Assembly (NCBI GenBank): GCA_029718625.1 | Contig: CM056385.1 | Span: 25,612,895 to 25,676,894, forward strand | DNA: 64,000 nt | Reading direction: 5' to 3' | Source: Synaphobranchus kaupii | Lineage: Eukaryota; Chordata; Actinopteri; Anguilliformes; Synaphobranchidae | Shown: positions 1-12,197 of the stretch, piece by piece | Numbering within the stretch: position 1 is the stretch's first letter | Layout: every line of letters starts with the position of its first letter | Translations under genes and position numbers: made by a program | The notes under the pieces: model-generated | Databases searched by the model: none | Told to the model about the DNA's origin: nothing | The model's input: only the letters and a program-made list of their open reading frames with translations

Positions 1-299
1 CAATACACAAACTGCACTGTGGGTAATCTGAACTTTTTAATGAGAATTAATTGAAGCATACATTTTCAGGGTTGCCAGATTTTAGAAAAGTTTTCTTTAA
101 AAATTTCCCCAACCAAGGGATCTTTGGGAGTTTTTTCCCCCCAAATGGGGGGTTTTTCGATCTGGCGTCCCTGGGTTTTTGTTTCGGGTAGGCCAGGTCT
201 GCCATCCAAAACCACCCAGATTTAAGCATCTGGCAACCTTGAAAAGAAATCACAGATTCTGACAGTATGTATTTTATGGATGTAGAAAGAAGGCCAATC

Positions 300-620
300 C
301 CACGGTGTACCTGGTTGGCTCCTTTTTAGGGGACAATGTGTAACCAAAAGTAGACAGGCATATTTTTGGGGAATTTAATTTTATAAATAAGGATATTCCC
401 TACTTTGCTTATTTATTTAAACCAAATGACTTACTCTAGAAATGGCATATTTTAGAGTTGCTTAAAAAGATTGCCATTTTCGAATAAAATAAATAATTTT
501 AAGTAAATGTGCAAAACAGGGAATATCCTTGTTTTCTCAAATAAAGAATTCCACAAAAATATATGTATCTCATTTTGATTATGCATTTAATGTGTCCCCA
601 AAAAAGGAGCAAACCAGGTG
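300..620. repeat. Palindromic MITE-like inverted repeat
   Basis: The stretch near 302-407 (ggctcctttttaggggacaa, then aaggatattccctactttgc) returns as its reverse complement near 509-620 (aaacagggaatatccttg, then gtccccaaaaaaggagc). The two arms could fold into a long imperfect hairpin of about 320 bp. It has no coding capacity and looks like a decayed foldback MITE. I could not fix its exact ends or target duplication. Confidence 0.55.
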
Positions 621-1079
621 AACAGTGCAATTTGCCTTGTTACTACGTACATCAAATACCATACTCTTACATTCATGGTTTGCAACAATACATGAAATGC
701 ATTGTGGGTAATCATAATGGATTAATTGGAAAACACATACATTAGGTACCCAGAAATAAACCTGTTTGCTGATTCATTTGAACTTCTTTTTGACTCTTTA
801 GTTACTTATTTAGTTACTTATCTGTTTCTAAACAGACATACTTACAAAGCATTTGCATGGCATGTTGACGCATATATTTATATACACAAAACATTGTGTT
901 AGCACATAAAAAGCATTGAGAGTAAACGGTGTCAATCGAAATATGCACACATTCACAGATGTGCGATAGTAGATGAAATGCATTATGGGTACTCAGTCAA
1001 TTAGTCAGAATAGCTCCCTCTGGTGGACATGGACAATTTGGCTCCCTCTGGTGGACATGAATAATTAATAATAATAATA

Positions 1080-1270
1080 ATGCCTGCCATTTATATAGCG
1101 TCTTTCTCACACTCAAAGCACTTTACAATGATGAGGGGGGACTCGCCTCAACCACCACCAATGTACAGCACTCACCTGGATGATGCAACGGCAGCCGTTT
1201 TGCACCAGTATGCTCAACAGACGGAGAGGGAGAGAACAATTTGTTGCCAATTAAACTGGGGGACGATTAG
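1080..1270. repeat. Dispersed fish repeat fragment
   Basis: The text around 1088-1130 (tttatatagcgtctttctca followed by a conserved actcaaagc/ctttacaatga stretch) resembles a non-coding segment dispersed widely in teleost genomes. The short open frame here is not a credible gene. The family is not identified with certainty. A short run of taa triplets precedes it. Confidence 0.35.
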
Positions 1271-1976
1271 GTAGCAGATGGAAAAAGCGAGGTTGGGAAT
1301 TTAGAATTTGGTGTTCTGCAAGCCATTGATTTCGATGTGAACTGGTTAACATCCTTTCTGATTAATGGCGATGTGAATTATATTTTACATTGTGGCTATT
1401 ATGTTACATTGTGGCTATAAATGTTGAAATCCCCACTTTGACCACCTGTTGTGATTTTATTCATTAAAGCAGGCTATTATTGGACAAAGTTCACTGTCGC
1501 CATGATTCCTTCCTTTCCCATGTCCTAAATGCATAAGGGTGATAACCTAGTTAGCCTACTATTTTTCTGTTTACCTTCAGTAATTGTCCCTATAATTAGG
1601 CTATAACACAGTTTTTTCTTTAGGCAACGTGTGCATTACACACACATTTGAGTATTTTTGTTGTATTCCTTGTTATATAAATCTAAAATAGAAACTTTCC
1701 ATAATTTGTGGATACTAATCCCTTTGTTGAATATTGGTAACAATCGCATTCGTTTAGGCTATCGGCTATCATCTTTTCCTGTTGTGGTGAAGAAATAGCA
1801 TGAGCTGTCCAGATTATTGAAATAATTTGATTCAAAACTAGTGTTTCGCATAAACTCCGCTCACACGCTCTGGTGGCTATGCAAATAAAGTTTGAACATA
1901 ATATTTTTTAAATTCAAAATCACTCTTTAATGAATGCGGAGGAGACCATTCATCATTAATTTACAACCTCCCTTAA

Positions 1977-2209
1977 TTACATTATAGGCAGATGCTCTTA
2001 TCCAGAGCGACTTACACAACTTTTGAGCATTTTTTGTTTTTTGTTTTTTTGTTTTACATATTATCCATTTAGACAGCTGGATATATACTGAAGTGATTCA
2101 GGTTAAGTACCTTGCTCAAGGGTACAACGGCAGTGTCCAATCCGGGAATCGAACCTGCAACCTTTCGGTTACAAGGCCAGTTCCTTAACCATTATACTAC
2201 ACTGCCGCC
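1977..2209 (-). mobile_element. tRNA-derived SINE with L2-type 3' tail (minus strand)
   Basis: Read on the minus strand the element starts at about 2209 with a tRNA-like head: an A-box-like TAGTATAATGGTTAAG, then a B-box-like GGTTGCAGGTTCGATTCCC. It ends near 1977-2020 with the teleost tail related to gtcgctctggataagagcat. That tail is shared with L2-type LINEs, whose machinery mobilises such SINEs. The middle carries a T-rich tract near 2030-2050. This is a SINE and not a functional tRNA gene. Confidence 0.75.
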
Positions 2210-2325
2210 CTGCATATCTGTCTGCAAGGTGCAGGTATTAAGAATACACTCTCCATGCTGTATGGTTGGTGTCTGCACTCATCCCCGTTCCCCAGTAGAG
2301 GTGCGCAACTTTCTCCCTTTAATTA

Positions 2326-2615
2326 CCCAGATAGCAAGCGAACGTTGAATCGACGTAGATTAAATGCGGAATTCCGACGTGGATTCAACATCAATTTGCT
2401 CATCGAAATCACATTGAAAGCTAATGGAGTGAGTCAGTGATGGCAACAAACATTAAAACTTTTAAATATCATGTAAATATTTAACCTTGATTATTCAATA
2501 TTTGTTGGTATTCTGACATTGATTCAACGTGATGTCGATGAGCAAATTGATGTTGAATCAACGTCGGAATTCCACATTGAATCTACGTCGATTCAACGTT
2601 CGCTTGCTATCTGGG
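2326..2615. mobile_element. MITE with long terminal inverted repeats and TA target duplication
   Basis: The left end begins CCCAGATAGCAAGCGAACGT and the right end is its reverse complement, with TA on both sides (2324-2325 and 2616-2617). The inner arms also pair (gattcaacgtnga-type motifs repeat in both orientations), so most of the 290 bp is a foldback. There is no transposase frame. The TA duplication suggests mobilisation by a Tc1/mariner-type transposase, which is inference. Its right end abuts the start of the tandem array at 2617. Confidence 0.75.
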
Positions 2616-2797
2616 TAGTCTTATGTCCAAAAGGCCAAGATGGTCAAAAAAATTTAAATGCCATTTTTCGATTCCGATGTATAGGAAATTATATGTACTT
2701 AATAACTGCAGTGAAATAAGTGAAAAATAATGAGTTTTAAGACATTTATGATGAAAAATGTGTTGTGGGGAAAATTTGAAAACATAAGACTATAGTC

Positions 2798-3107
2798 CAG
2801 GGGTGGGCAACTCCAGGCCTCGCAGGCCGATGTGTATGCAGGTTTTTGCTGCCACCAGTTAACAATTATTTAATTAGCCCAATCGTTTACATGATCTGAT
2901 ATTTTAATCTACATATCCGCGATATGAACAACAGCTGATGAATGTTCTTGTGCCAGTATGTGTGTATTGTAGCGTTTTATCGTTCTGTAATTTACGAGTG
3001 AATCGTGATTGTGTGTATGACTAATTAGCTGATTGAGCCGTGGTAACTGGTGGCAGCAAAAACCTGCATACACACCGGCCCGCGAGGCCTGGAGTTGCCC
3101 ACCCCTG
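2798..3107. mobile_element. Non-autonomous hAT element with perfect 8-bp target duplication
   Basis: The left terminus is CAGGGGTGGGCAACTCCAGG and the right terminus is its inverted counterpart ending CACCCCTG. CTATAGTC flanks both sides exactly (2790-2797 and 3108-3115). An 8-bp duplication and CAGGGG-type termini are characteristic of hAT transposons. Internally tgcaggtttttgctgccacc is mirrored near 3046-3075. There is no transposase. It lies inside a unit A of the tandem array and so post-dates that unit. Confidence 0.9.
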
Positions 3108-4503
3108 CTATAGTCTTAGGGCCAAAATGGTCAAAAAAATAAAAACGCCATTTTTTGATTCCGATGTATAGCAATTTATATGTACTTAATAACTGCAGTG
3201 AAATAAGTGAAAAATAATTAGTTTTAAGACATGTATGATGAAAAATGTGTTTTGGGGAAAATCTAAAAACATAAGACTATAGTCTTATGTCCAAAAAGGG
3301 CCAAAATGGTCAACAAAATTGAAATGCCATTTTTTGATTCCGATGTATAGAAAATTAAATTTACTGAATAACTGCAGTGAAATAAGTGATAAATAATGAG
3401 TTTTAAGACATGTATGATGGAAAATGTGTTTTGTCCGTATCATTGCAGTGAAGTTTATTTGATTAGAATGAAGACTGCCTCCTACTGGCCCACAAACAAC
3501 ACTTCCAGCAGCAATTTTGTTTTCCCCACATGTCTCCCATCCAAGTACTAAACAACCTCCCAACTGCTTAGTTTCAACCATTCAGCAGCAGCAGATTGCA
3601 TGGCGGTATGGCTGCTGACTATAGTCTTATGTCCATAAAGGGCCAAAATGGTCAACAAAATAAATATGCCCTTTTTTGATTACGATGTATAGGAAATTAT
3701 ATGTACTTAATAACTGCAGTGAAATAAGTGAAAAATAATGAGTTTTAAGACATGTATGATGAAAAATGTGTTTTGGGGGAAATTTCAAAACATAAGACAA
3801 TAGTCTTAAGTCCAAAAAGGGCCAAAATGGTCAACAAAATTAAAATGCCATTTTTTGATTCCGATGTATAGAAAATTATATTTACTTAATAACTGCAGTG
3901 AAATCAGTGAAAAATAATGAGTTTTAAGACATTTATGATGAAAAATGTGTTGTGGGGAAAATTTAAAAACATAAGACTATAGTCTTATGTCCAAAAAGGG
4001 CCAAAATGGTCAACACAATTGAAATGCCATTTTTTGATTCCGATGTATAGAAAATTATATTTACTGAATAACTGCAGTGAAATAAGTGATAAATAATGAG
4101 TTTTAAGACATTTATGATGAAAAATGTGTTTTATCTGTATCATTGCAGTGGGGTTTATTTGATTAGAATGAAGACTGCCTCTTACTGGCCCACAAACAAC
4201 ACTTCCAGCAGCAATTTTGTTTTCCCCACAGGTCTCCCATCCAAGTACTAAACAACCTCCCAACTGCTTAGTTTCAACCATTCAGCAGCAACAGATTGCA
4301 TCGTGGTATGGCTGCTGACTATAGTCTTATGTCCATAAAGGGCCAAAATGGTCAACAAAATTAAAATGCCATTTTTTTATTCCGATGTATAGGCAATTAT
4401 ATCTACTTAATAACTGCAGTGAAATAAGTGAAAAATAATGAGTTTTAAGACATTTATGATGAGAAATGTGTTTTGGGGAAAATTAAAAAACATAAGACTT
4501 TTG

Positions 4504-6425
4504 GGGCCCTATCTTACACCCGGCGCAAAGCGGCGCTAACCCAAACGCAAGTGTCTTTGCTATCTTACACCCGGCGCTAGGTTCATTATAACGCCTAACG
4601 CTTACGTCCTTTAACTACCATGTATTCTTGCGCCCATTACAAGTGAACTGGGCGTGTTGGTCTTAAGATGAGGAGTGGCCAGGATTCTTTTTGGCGTATT
4701 GCTATCTTGAGCCAGCACAAAGCGCTTGCGCTAGAACCACCACAAACCTGGTCTAAAGTCATGTCGCAGTTGTTTACATGTCATTTTAACGGTGCATATA
4801 AGTGCGTCTAGATAAGCGTGTGCACAACGCGCGTACCCTCCTGTCTGTTACACACAGGGGCGCGCACAAGCATGATTAAAATATCTAGATCACAATGTGA
4901 AATAGTATTATTGTGTAGGCTATATCAAAAATAATAATAAAAGGTTCCATAGGTCCACATACCTTTCCCTCGGCGAAGGGAAACGATGCCACATTACATT
5001 GCTCTCAGCCCACTCCATCAACATCCAGGTGATGTGCGATGGTACAGGACAATGGCTATCCATTAAAAAGGAGCTGATAACACCTATATCAAGCCTAATA
5101 CGCAAATTGTCATTTACACCTAATGCGTGAATTGTCATTCAATGGAAAACTCGCGCACTGCAATAGACAGACTTTTGAGTTCTGAAAATGCGCTTCAGAC
5201 GTCATTACAATACAGCTCTGTTTATCTAGGAATACAGCCTGTAAGTAAATAGAATGTTTTGTGACTGAAAAAAGTTCAAAACCTTGTCCAGTGAATATTG
5301 CTTTTATTGTTTTTCAAATAGCCTAGGCTACAGCGGATTCGTTGTGCATACATATGGTTTTTTTGATAGCCTATGGTTAAAAAACAGATAAATGTCATAA
5401 TGTTAACTGAATTGTAACCTTAGCTATTCTTCGTCCTTCATATTTTTTTAATTACAGTGACAAGGTTTCCATACCCTCAGCTTATTAAAAGCCCGCTGAT
5501 TTCACCTGTTATTCCATAACTGAAACAAAGAGAACTAAGCAGCTAATTAGAAACGAAATTTGCGTTACAAAATTAATTTACAATTAATTTTAATGCCATT
5601 ATCTGCATGTGCGCTTTACAGGAGCAGGTCTGTTTCCTCTGCTGTAAATCACACTTTTTACGGTCTTCCTGGGAAAGTGGATCGTTTTAAAGCATTACGC
5701 TACCAGTAAAATAGGTTGGTCGCATTTCCATAAGCAGGACATTATAAAATAAGGGAAAATATGCTGAACCTATGGGTTGCCAACCTGACAGATTTATTAT
5801 ATTTAGTGTCATCATTAAGGCAAAATAACGTTATTTATGTTAGTAATCAAAATGAGAATACAGGTAGCCTAATTAACTTTGGATGAAGCTTGAATATGAG
5901 TTAATTGCATAATCAAACGAAATTCGTTAAACAAGCAGGCTAATTTGGCATTTTCTAAGGTGAGACAGAAGCAATTGGTCGCTTATTCTCAGCTGTTGCA
6001 GGTGCTTTTAACGAAATTTAACCGCATATATTTTGTAAACAGCACTGTCAGGAATTACCGGGAACTCATAATGGTTAGCCCGAATAATATTAATCATAGG
6101 CTACTATTGATCCATATAGCCTATTCCTTGATCGCACTAAACACGCACGAGCATGTCTGTTTCGCCATCATAAGCAATCCGCCAAGGTGGAAAAGCAGGC
6201 TTTTAAAGGGAATGAGATATAACATTTTGATTGGTTTATTGCATGTCACGCCCAAGACACACCTATAATTAATGAAGAGACTAGGTTCAGCCCAGTTGCA
6301 CCTTGCTCTGTGCTTAGCGCCCAAAAAACACACCGTTAAAATAGCAAAAGTGGACTTGGACACACCCTAAATGGACTTAGCACCATGCGCTTAGACCAAG
6401 CGCCAAGATCGCCAAGATAGGGCCC
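4504..6425. mobile_element. Non-autonomous TIR DNA transposon (1.9 kb), PIF/Harbinger-like at best
   Basis: The left end GGGCCCTATCTTACACC is mirrored at the right by gccaagatagggccc, and TTG flanks both ends (4501-4503 and 6426-6428). The termini are rich in GGCGC/GCGCC motifs. The interior is AT-rich and carries only short frames with no recognisable transposase. A 3-bp target duplication would suit PIF/Harbinger, but TTG is not the usual TWA, so the family is uncertain. The insertion splits a unit A of the tandem array. Confidence 0.7.
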
Positions 6426-7145
6426 TTGGTCTTATGTCCAAAAAGGACCAAAATGGTCAACAAAATTAAAATGCCATTTTTTGATTCCGATGTATAGGAC
6501 ATTATATTTACTTAATAACTGCAGTGAAATAAGTGAAAGATAATGAGTTTTAAGACATTAGTGATGAAAAATGTGTTTTGGGGAAAATTTTAAAACATAG
6601 GACTATAGTCTTATGTCCAAAAAGGGCCAAAATGGTCAACAAAAAGGGCCAAAATGGTAAACAAAATTAAAATGCCATTTTTTGATTCCGATGTATAGGA
6701 CATTATATTTACTTAATAACTGCGGTGAAATAAGTGAAAAATAATGTGTTTTAAGACATTTATGTCAAAAAATGTGTTTTGTCCGCATCATTGCACTGGG
6801 GTTTATTTGATTAGAATGAAGAATGCCTCCTACTGGCCCACAAACACCACTTCCAGCAGCAATTGTGTTTTCCCCAGAGGTCTCCTGTCTAAGTCCTAAC
6901 CAAGCCACCACCTGCTTAGTTTCAACCATTCAGCAGCAGCAGATTATATGGTGGTATGGCTGCTGTCTTACGTCCAAAAAGGGCCAAAATGGTCAATAAA
7001 ATAAAAATGCCATTTTTTGATTCCGATGTATAGGAAATTATATTTACTTAATAACTCCGGTGAAATAAGTGAAAAATAATGTGTTTTTAGACCTTTATGA
7101 TAAAAAATGTGTTTTGGGGAAAATAAAACAACATAAGACATAATC

Positions 7146-8904
7146 CTCACTGGGCACTAGACGTCTATTAGATCATCCAAGGAGCCGCTATAACAGATCA
7201 AAGCATCCAAGATATCTTTTACCTCGTTTTTTAGCCCGGCTAAAATGAGTCTACAACGTAGACGTGCGTGCCATATAGCACATTTTATTTCACAAGTTTC
7301 ATACGTGATTCAGTTGCAAATTCAAAGACAAACAACATGGAAATGGATTAATGTGGATGCATTTCTCAAAAGTCATTGCTTTGGGAAGCGAAATCCGGTC
7401 TACGTAGACGCAATTTCACTGCATGTAATGTTTCACTTAAAATGTCAAAACAATTTTGACTATTTGTTGCCACAAGACGTTTGGTCAAACAAAAAGGCAC
7501 ATGTTTCTATCCTAAGCAGACAGAGATTTTACCCCTAAATACTGTTGCACGAATTGCTGCAGTGTGCATGTGGATGGACTTCTAAAGTAACCTGTGTTAT
7601 GCAGAAATCTAGGCCGCATTTAGGCCTTATAACAAACCAAATAATAAAAATAAATAAGACCTAAATAAATCTAGGTATTTTTCTGTACAAACTGAGAATG
7701 TGAGTAGGCCTACATTATATAAGTGAATAAATGAACTTAATGTTTTGGTATAAATACAATATCTCCATCAGGACACATCAGCAAATAGGCTACTGTAGCT
7801 ATGTAGGCTATATACTTACTGTCGTGAAATGGGACATTTAGCCGTAGCCTACGAGTTCGTAAGAATAGCGTAGGAATCTAAACATGTAAAAAGCCACGTG
7901 GTATACTTGCAACTTTCTCTAAGAATTCCAGCTCATTTTGTAATTATAGCTGGGCTATATTTCTACAGAATGTCATGTTCTGGAATAAGAAAACTATGGG
8001 TTTGCGTTCATTATTACTCCTTGTCAATTATCCTTACCCTATCCACGGTCGTCCCCTTGTGGTAGTAGTTCACGTCCCAATTATAGTAGCATATTCATAT
8101 TTCTCTGAAATTACAAATAAATTTACTACTTTAAAAACAAAACGACATTTTGACAACTCCTGTAGGATATAAGCAGAGTTCAACTATTTATCCTCATATA
8201 AACCCTCTTGTTCTGGACCTGTTAGCGATGCCTGCATCCCAGGTCTTTGCAGAGCTGATGACTATGACTTTTAGTTGACAAAAAACTATGAAAGATAAAT
8301 TGACTAAATGTGATTAAAACTCAGTTGCACTTTTCTCACATGACTAAAACAAAAAAGTCAGTTTAAAACACTGCCAAAATGAACACTGCAATCGTGGTTT
8401 ATTGGTGTGTGCGCGCTCGGATTACACTTTTTACGGCCCGGCACGCAGCACCTAAGAAAACGTTCTGGATGTGCGGGTGCCTCTCTGGGAACTGTTAAAG
8501 GGGAACGCCACCCTGAAAACAGAAATATGTTGCCTTGAATACAATAATATCCTTGCCCTGGTAATATAACACATTTTAATATATACTGTACGTAGATATA
8601 TAATATATAGAACAATGCTTTCAACGTATAGAATAATGCTTCACGTGAGTTGTTACAACTTTTTCTGTTCTAATGTTATTTCAGGAGGTAAAATGCATGA
8701 TGAACTGACTTGAGACTTGCACCAACATATAACCAGTTTCATAATAGTTTCAAGTTCAACTCGATACACACACTCGGCTACCTAGCAAGCTGCAGTTTAC
8801 CCGTAAAAAAGGTATTAGCCAGCTGTAGGCCGCTGTAGTAGGGAAAAATGTTAACTACTGAAATATAATTTATGTCTTCATGTAGGGCTATCTATGCATG
8901 CATG

Positions 8905-8970
<66 letters not shown>

Positions 8971-10157
8971 TATATAACTTGTGCCTTTATGTATTAATTC
9001 AGAGGTTACAATATATACCTAACCATATATTTAGGGTACTTGATTATGATCCTTTGTATTTTCCGTCTATCATGCATTACATTTGTAATTAAACTATCAA
9101 TTGTTTGTCACAGAACATCTCATTATTCAGGATTTTTCACGTAGCTACATTTGACCTTATTACTTATCTGACAACATAGCTTAACAGATGTAACACCTTA
9201 AAAAGATAACTTGCAAGTTTACATAGCATTCATATACACATATCATGGCCAAAATGTTTTTACTTTTTGGATAGCAGCCTCTCTTCTCCTCCGTGCCACA
9301 TTTTACCCTATATGCTTGAACCACCGAAAGATAAGACATTGTAAGATATAAAAATATGAACTATAAAATATGGCTAATTTTATATAGTGAAAATATGGAA
9401 AGCATCTCATGGGTAGGCCTACTTTTTATTTTGTTAAATAAAAAGTTTGTCATTAATTTTGTGATCTCCACAAAAATTGTTTTCTCCTGATCACGAGATC
9501 TCTACCATCTGAATGCACAGTGATTGTATGCGACGGACTGGGGATAGCACAGCATAACGATTTCAGTGCATACTGCCCAGGTCTGATCTGCGCTTAAATA
9601 TCAATTTCACGACCAATTAGTAATCCATCTTCGTTATTGTCTTCGACTTATATTGTATCATTTAGACTTCTGGACATGCAAAAAAAAAAAAAAAAAAATG
9701 CAGCGATTGTGTGTGACGGACTCACTCGAAGACAATTTATGTTATGTAATAAGAAACCAAGCTTGATGATATCAAAATAAAACTCGGTTTAATAATTTTG
9801 TCATTTGTCATAGAGAAAACCATCTTGTTCTGTCGAAAGCAAACTAATTATTTGTGATCACGAACAAAGTATATAAACAATGTAGCTACCCGTGTCCTCT
9901 CAGGCCTTTCGTATATAACCTCACTGCGAGTTTAGAAAGGTATGTGATCATGTAGCATACTACACATTTAATCACTAATGTTTGCGTGGGCTAAATTAAT
10001 CTATATTCATGGCATGTTTTAATATAAAGCACACAAGGCATGCTCCAGAAGAGTTTTTGATCAGAAACTTTTTCCTGTGACTCCTGGCGTCCCTCACTCG
10101 TCCCACTCGCTCCACTGTGATGTTGGCGCGGTCAACCAGGAGCAGTCCAAAAGAGAT
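7146..10157. other. Gene-free AT-rich stretch
   Basis: I see no gene here. The sequence is AT-rich with recurrent taggcta-type motifs, a TA microsatellite, an A19 run near 9680-9698 and short fragments that look like dispersed repeats (for example around 8400-8510). The 97-codon frame at 7245-7538 shows no recognisable motif and I do not call it. Confidence 0.6.
8908..8964. repeat. (TA)n microsatellite
   Basis: A nearly pure run of about 28 TA dinucleotides is followed by gtatattatata. It forces an apparent Tyr-Ile repeat frame on the + strand that is not a gene. Confidence 0.95.
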
Positions 10158-10337
10158 TCAAAAGACTGATGTTGCGTCCTGTAACTGAGAGATGGTGTTC
10201 TCTGCCTTTACCTTTAGGTCACGAGTCATAAGTTTGTGAGTAGACACCAAGTAGTTGCCATCCATGCGTTCACAGAAAATCACTCCAAGATGTTTAAAGG
10301 CAACATTTTCAGCAATAACTGTTGCTAGGTTTGTGCT
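10158..10337 (-). pseudogene. Unidentified 60-codon open stretch, possible exon or retrocopy remnant
   Basis: On the minus strand a frame of about 60 codons runs from about 10337 to a stop at 10158-10160. It has a protein-like mixed composition, including the segments AENVAFKHLGVIFCERMDG and STHKLMTRDLKVKAENTISQ. After the stop the same frame continues with a plausible basic stretch (VERVGRVRDARSHRKKF). There is no upstream ATG in frame, so it would have to be an internal exon or a decayed retrocopy. I do not recognise the parent protein. It may be chance. Confidence 0.25.
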
Positions 10338-12065
10338 TCTTTAATTTATGGGGATGTGTAACAGCATGCATATGTATATCTTTTTTTCTGGCCAAAGGGC
10401 GTGAGAATTAATCAGTGTTGAGGGTTGAGTGATTCCTCTGATAAATAAAGTACAATTATACATATAGGTTGTACAAATGTCAATTCTTCATTTTAGCCCT
10501 GCAATTAGGCCCTACATCAAAATGCGGCCTGTCATTTTGGAAATTAGTTTCAGTTTGGCATTTGAGATTTGGAACTCAAAAACATAATATAAAGAAAGGG
10601 CATCACTCAGACATAAGGCATAATCCTTGAAAAACCTGCCATTACAGAAAAAATAATAGACAAGGTGCAGGCAAAGAACTGTAACTATGTCTGAGACTGA
10701 TTTATACCACACCCTGGTTTGATATTACTGAGATTTCACCTGTGCATATGATATCAGAATATAACAAATTCACCCTCAACATTTCTGAAAGTAGACTTAA
10801 CATTTTGCAACCATAACATTATAATTGCCCTCATTGGCTTAATTGACTTACCCTTATGTGTGAATGGAGATATTCTTGAACAGGATATCTGACTACGACG
10901 ATGTTTACAAACAGCCTTAAAGTTTCCCCCAGTATCCTCCTGTAGTGTTCAAGAATTGGTGTCCATGATGCAGACAAACCAGGAGGAATCTTAATAGTAG
11001 AGAGTTGGCTGTAAGAAGGGTCTGTAACCAGGTATTCTCAAAACAAGTAAGGGTCAACACATAAGGCATGCAAATAGCTACGCGTCTCAAAATACAGCTT
11101 TCCCACAACACAGCTGCAAATGCTCCATACTGGTGCAATCAAGGTGGCCCTTTGCATAGCTGTACTAATTGCCTGATTAATCTCAGGTGTGCTCAGTTAC
11201 CTTTAGGTGATGCTATTCCCTCAACTGACAGAGGGTGTAGCCCACAAAAAAAAAGATTCTCAAGAGTAAGTTTGGAGTCAGATGATCAATACACATAGAA
11301 AAGGGGGGAGCTAATGGCTTGTGTGGAGACACTCTCATTTCCTGAAATATATTTAAGATTTAATTTGGAATATTATTTCTAAAGCATTTGAAGTAATTAT
11401 ACAGAACAAATTTCTATTTCAATTTTGTATAAATTTCTTTAAAACAGTATTAGAATCAATCATTTAAATTATTTCAAATGAAAGTATTTGTTCTATTTAC
11501 CGATTATTTACAAACACTTCAAGTAAAATTCCCCATTGTATTTGCAAAGAACTGAAATACAAATATTTAAAATAAAAATTAGTTGATTGGTATCTGCATT
11601 TGACCCAGGTCTGTTTTCGATACTTCAAATTTCAGTCAAACCAAATGAGAATTCCTTTACTCCCTGACCCAGCCGGAGCTGTCATGGTTCCACTGCAGAA
11701 GTACATATTCAGCGTGCCCAATTAATCTTTTAATGATCTGGAGATTAAAGATGTGTGACTTGCCTCTCCTTGAAAACACTCCCATGTCACTTACGCCAGC
11801 CCCGATGGGGATACTTTACTTTGTACTGTGAAAGTAAGGTTTATGAATGGTCTCAGTGGCTAGCCTGTCACGTCCCTCGCTTTCTATAGGGCTAAACAGA
11901 GGAAGATTGGCAAGAAACCTGACCCAGCTGCCACATGCCGATATGCATGCATTCCCTCTCAAAATGAGAGCCAGCTTGCGCTTAACTGGGAAACTGAGAC
12001 TTTGGGAATTGAGGAATCCTTTTCCCCTAGTGCTGGCCAGTTTACCACACTCCTCCTGCTTGCTG
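10338..12065. other. Intergenic stretch upstream of agtr2
   Basis: No gene recognised. Overlapping short frames on both strands at 11816-12080 are mutual shadows in a less AT-rich segment and show no motif. The segment from about 11,740 leads into the candidate agtr2 promoter. Confidence 0.5.
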
Positions 12066-12197
12066 ATTTGCATGGACTGATCCCCAGGGGGCCACTGGTG
12101 GGATATAAGAGAGCAGGGAGTCCCGGTGTCAGGAGTCTGCTAACAAGATAAAGACAGTAGGCTAACTCATTTCAGAAGGAGAGGACTTCAATAAAAG
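12066..12197 (+). promoter_or_regulatory. agtr2: Candidate agtr2 promoter and non-coding first exon
   Basis: An octamer ATTTGCAT at 12066-12073 is followed about 30 bp later by a TATA-like gatataag (12102-12109). A purine-rich leader then ends at a good splice donor, aaaag|gtaaat, with the intron starting at 12198. No other gene is nearby in this orientation, and mammalian AGTR2 has non-coding 5' exons before a single coding exon, so this is a plausible first exon whose intron would end just before the agtr2 coding exon. The motifs are seen. The assignment to agtr2 is inference. Confidence 0.45.

Larger units (their letters stand above)
2617..7145. repeat. Higher-order tandem repeat array (A-A-B units)
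   Basis: Unit A is about 175-180 bp. It starts with a variant of agtcttatgtccaaaaaggg and ends with cataagact, so its own ends are inverted repeats and adjacent units meet at a TATA-centred junction. Unit B is about 340 bp: a shortened A followed by about 170 bp beginning attgcagtg and holding tactggcccacaaac. The order is A-A-B repeated: B starts near 3290, 3986 and 6610, with A pairs between. The B-to-B spacing is about 696 bp, and about 699 bp once the 1.9-kb insertion is removed. Two transposons interrupt the array. The short minus-strand frames inside it are repetitive by-products. Confidence 0.8.

Noticed and set aside
5945..6268. 107-codon frame inside the 1.9-kb element
   Set aside because: It overlaps an opposite-strand frame and shows no transposase or other domain.
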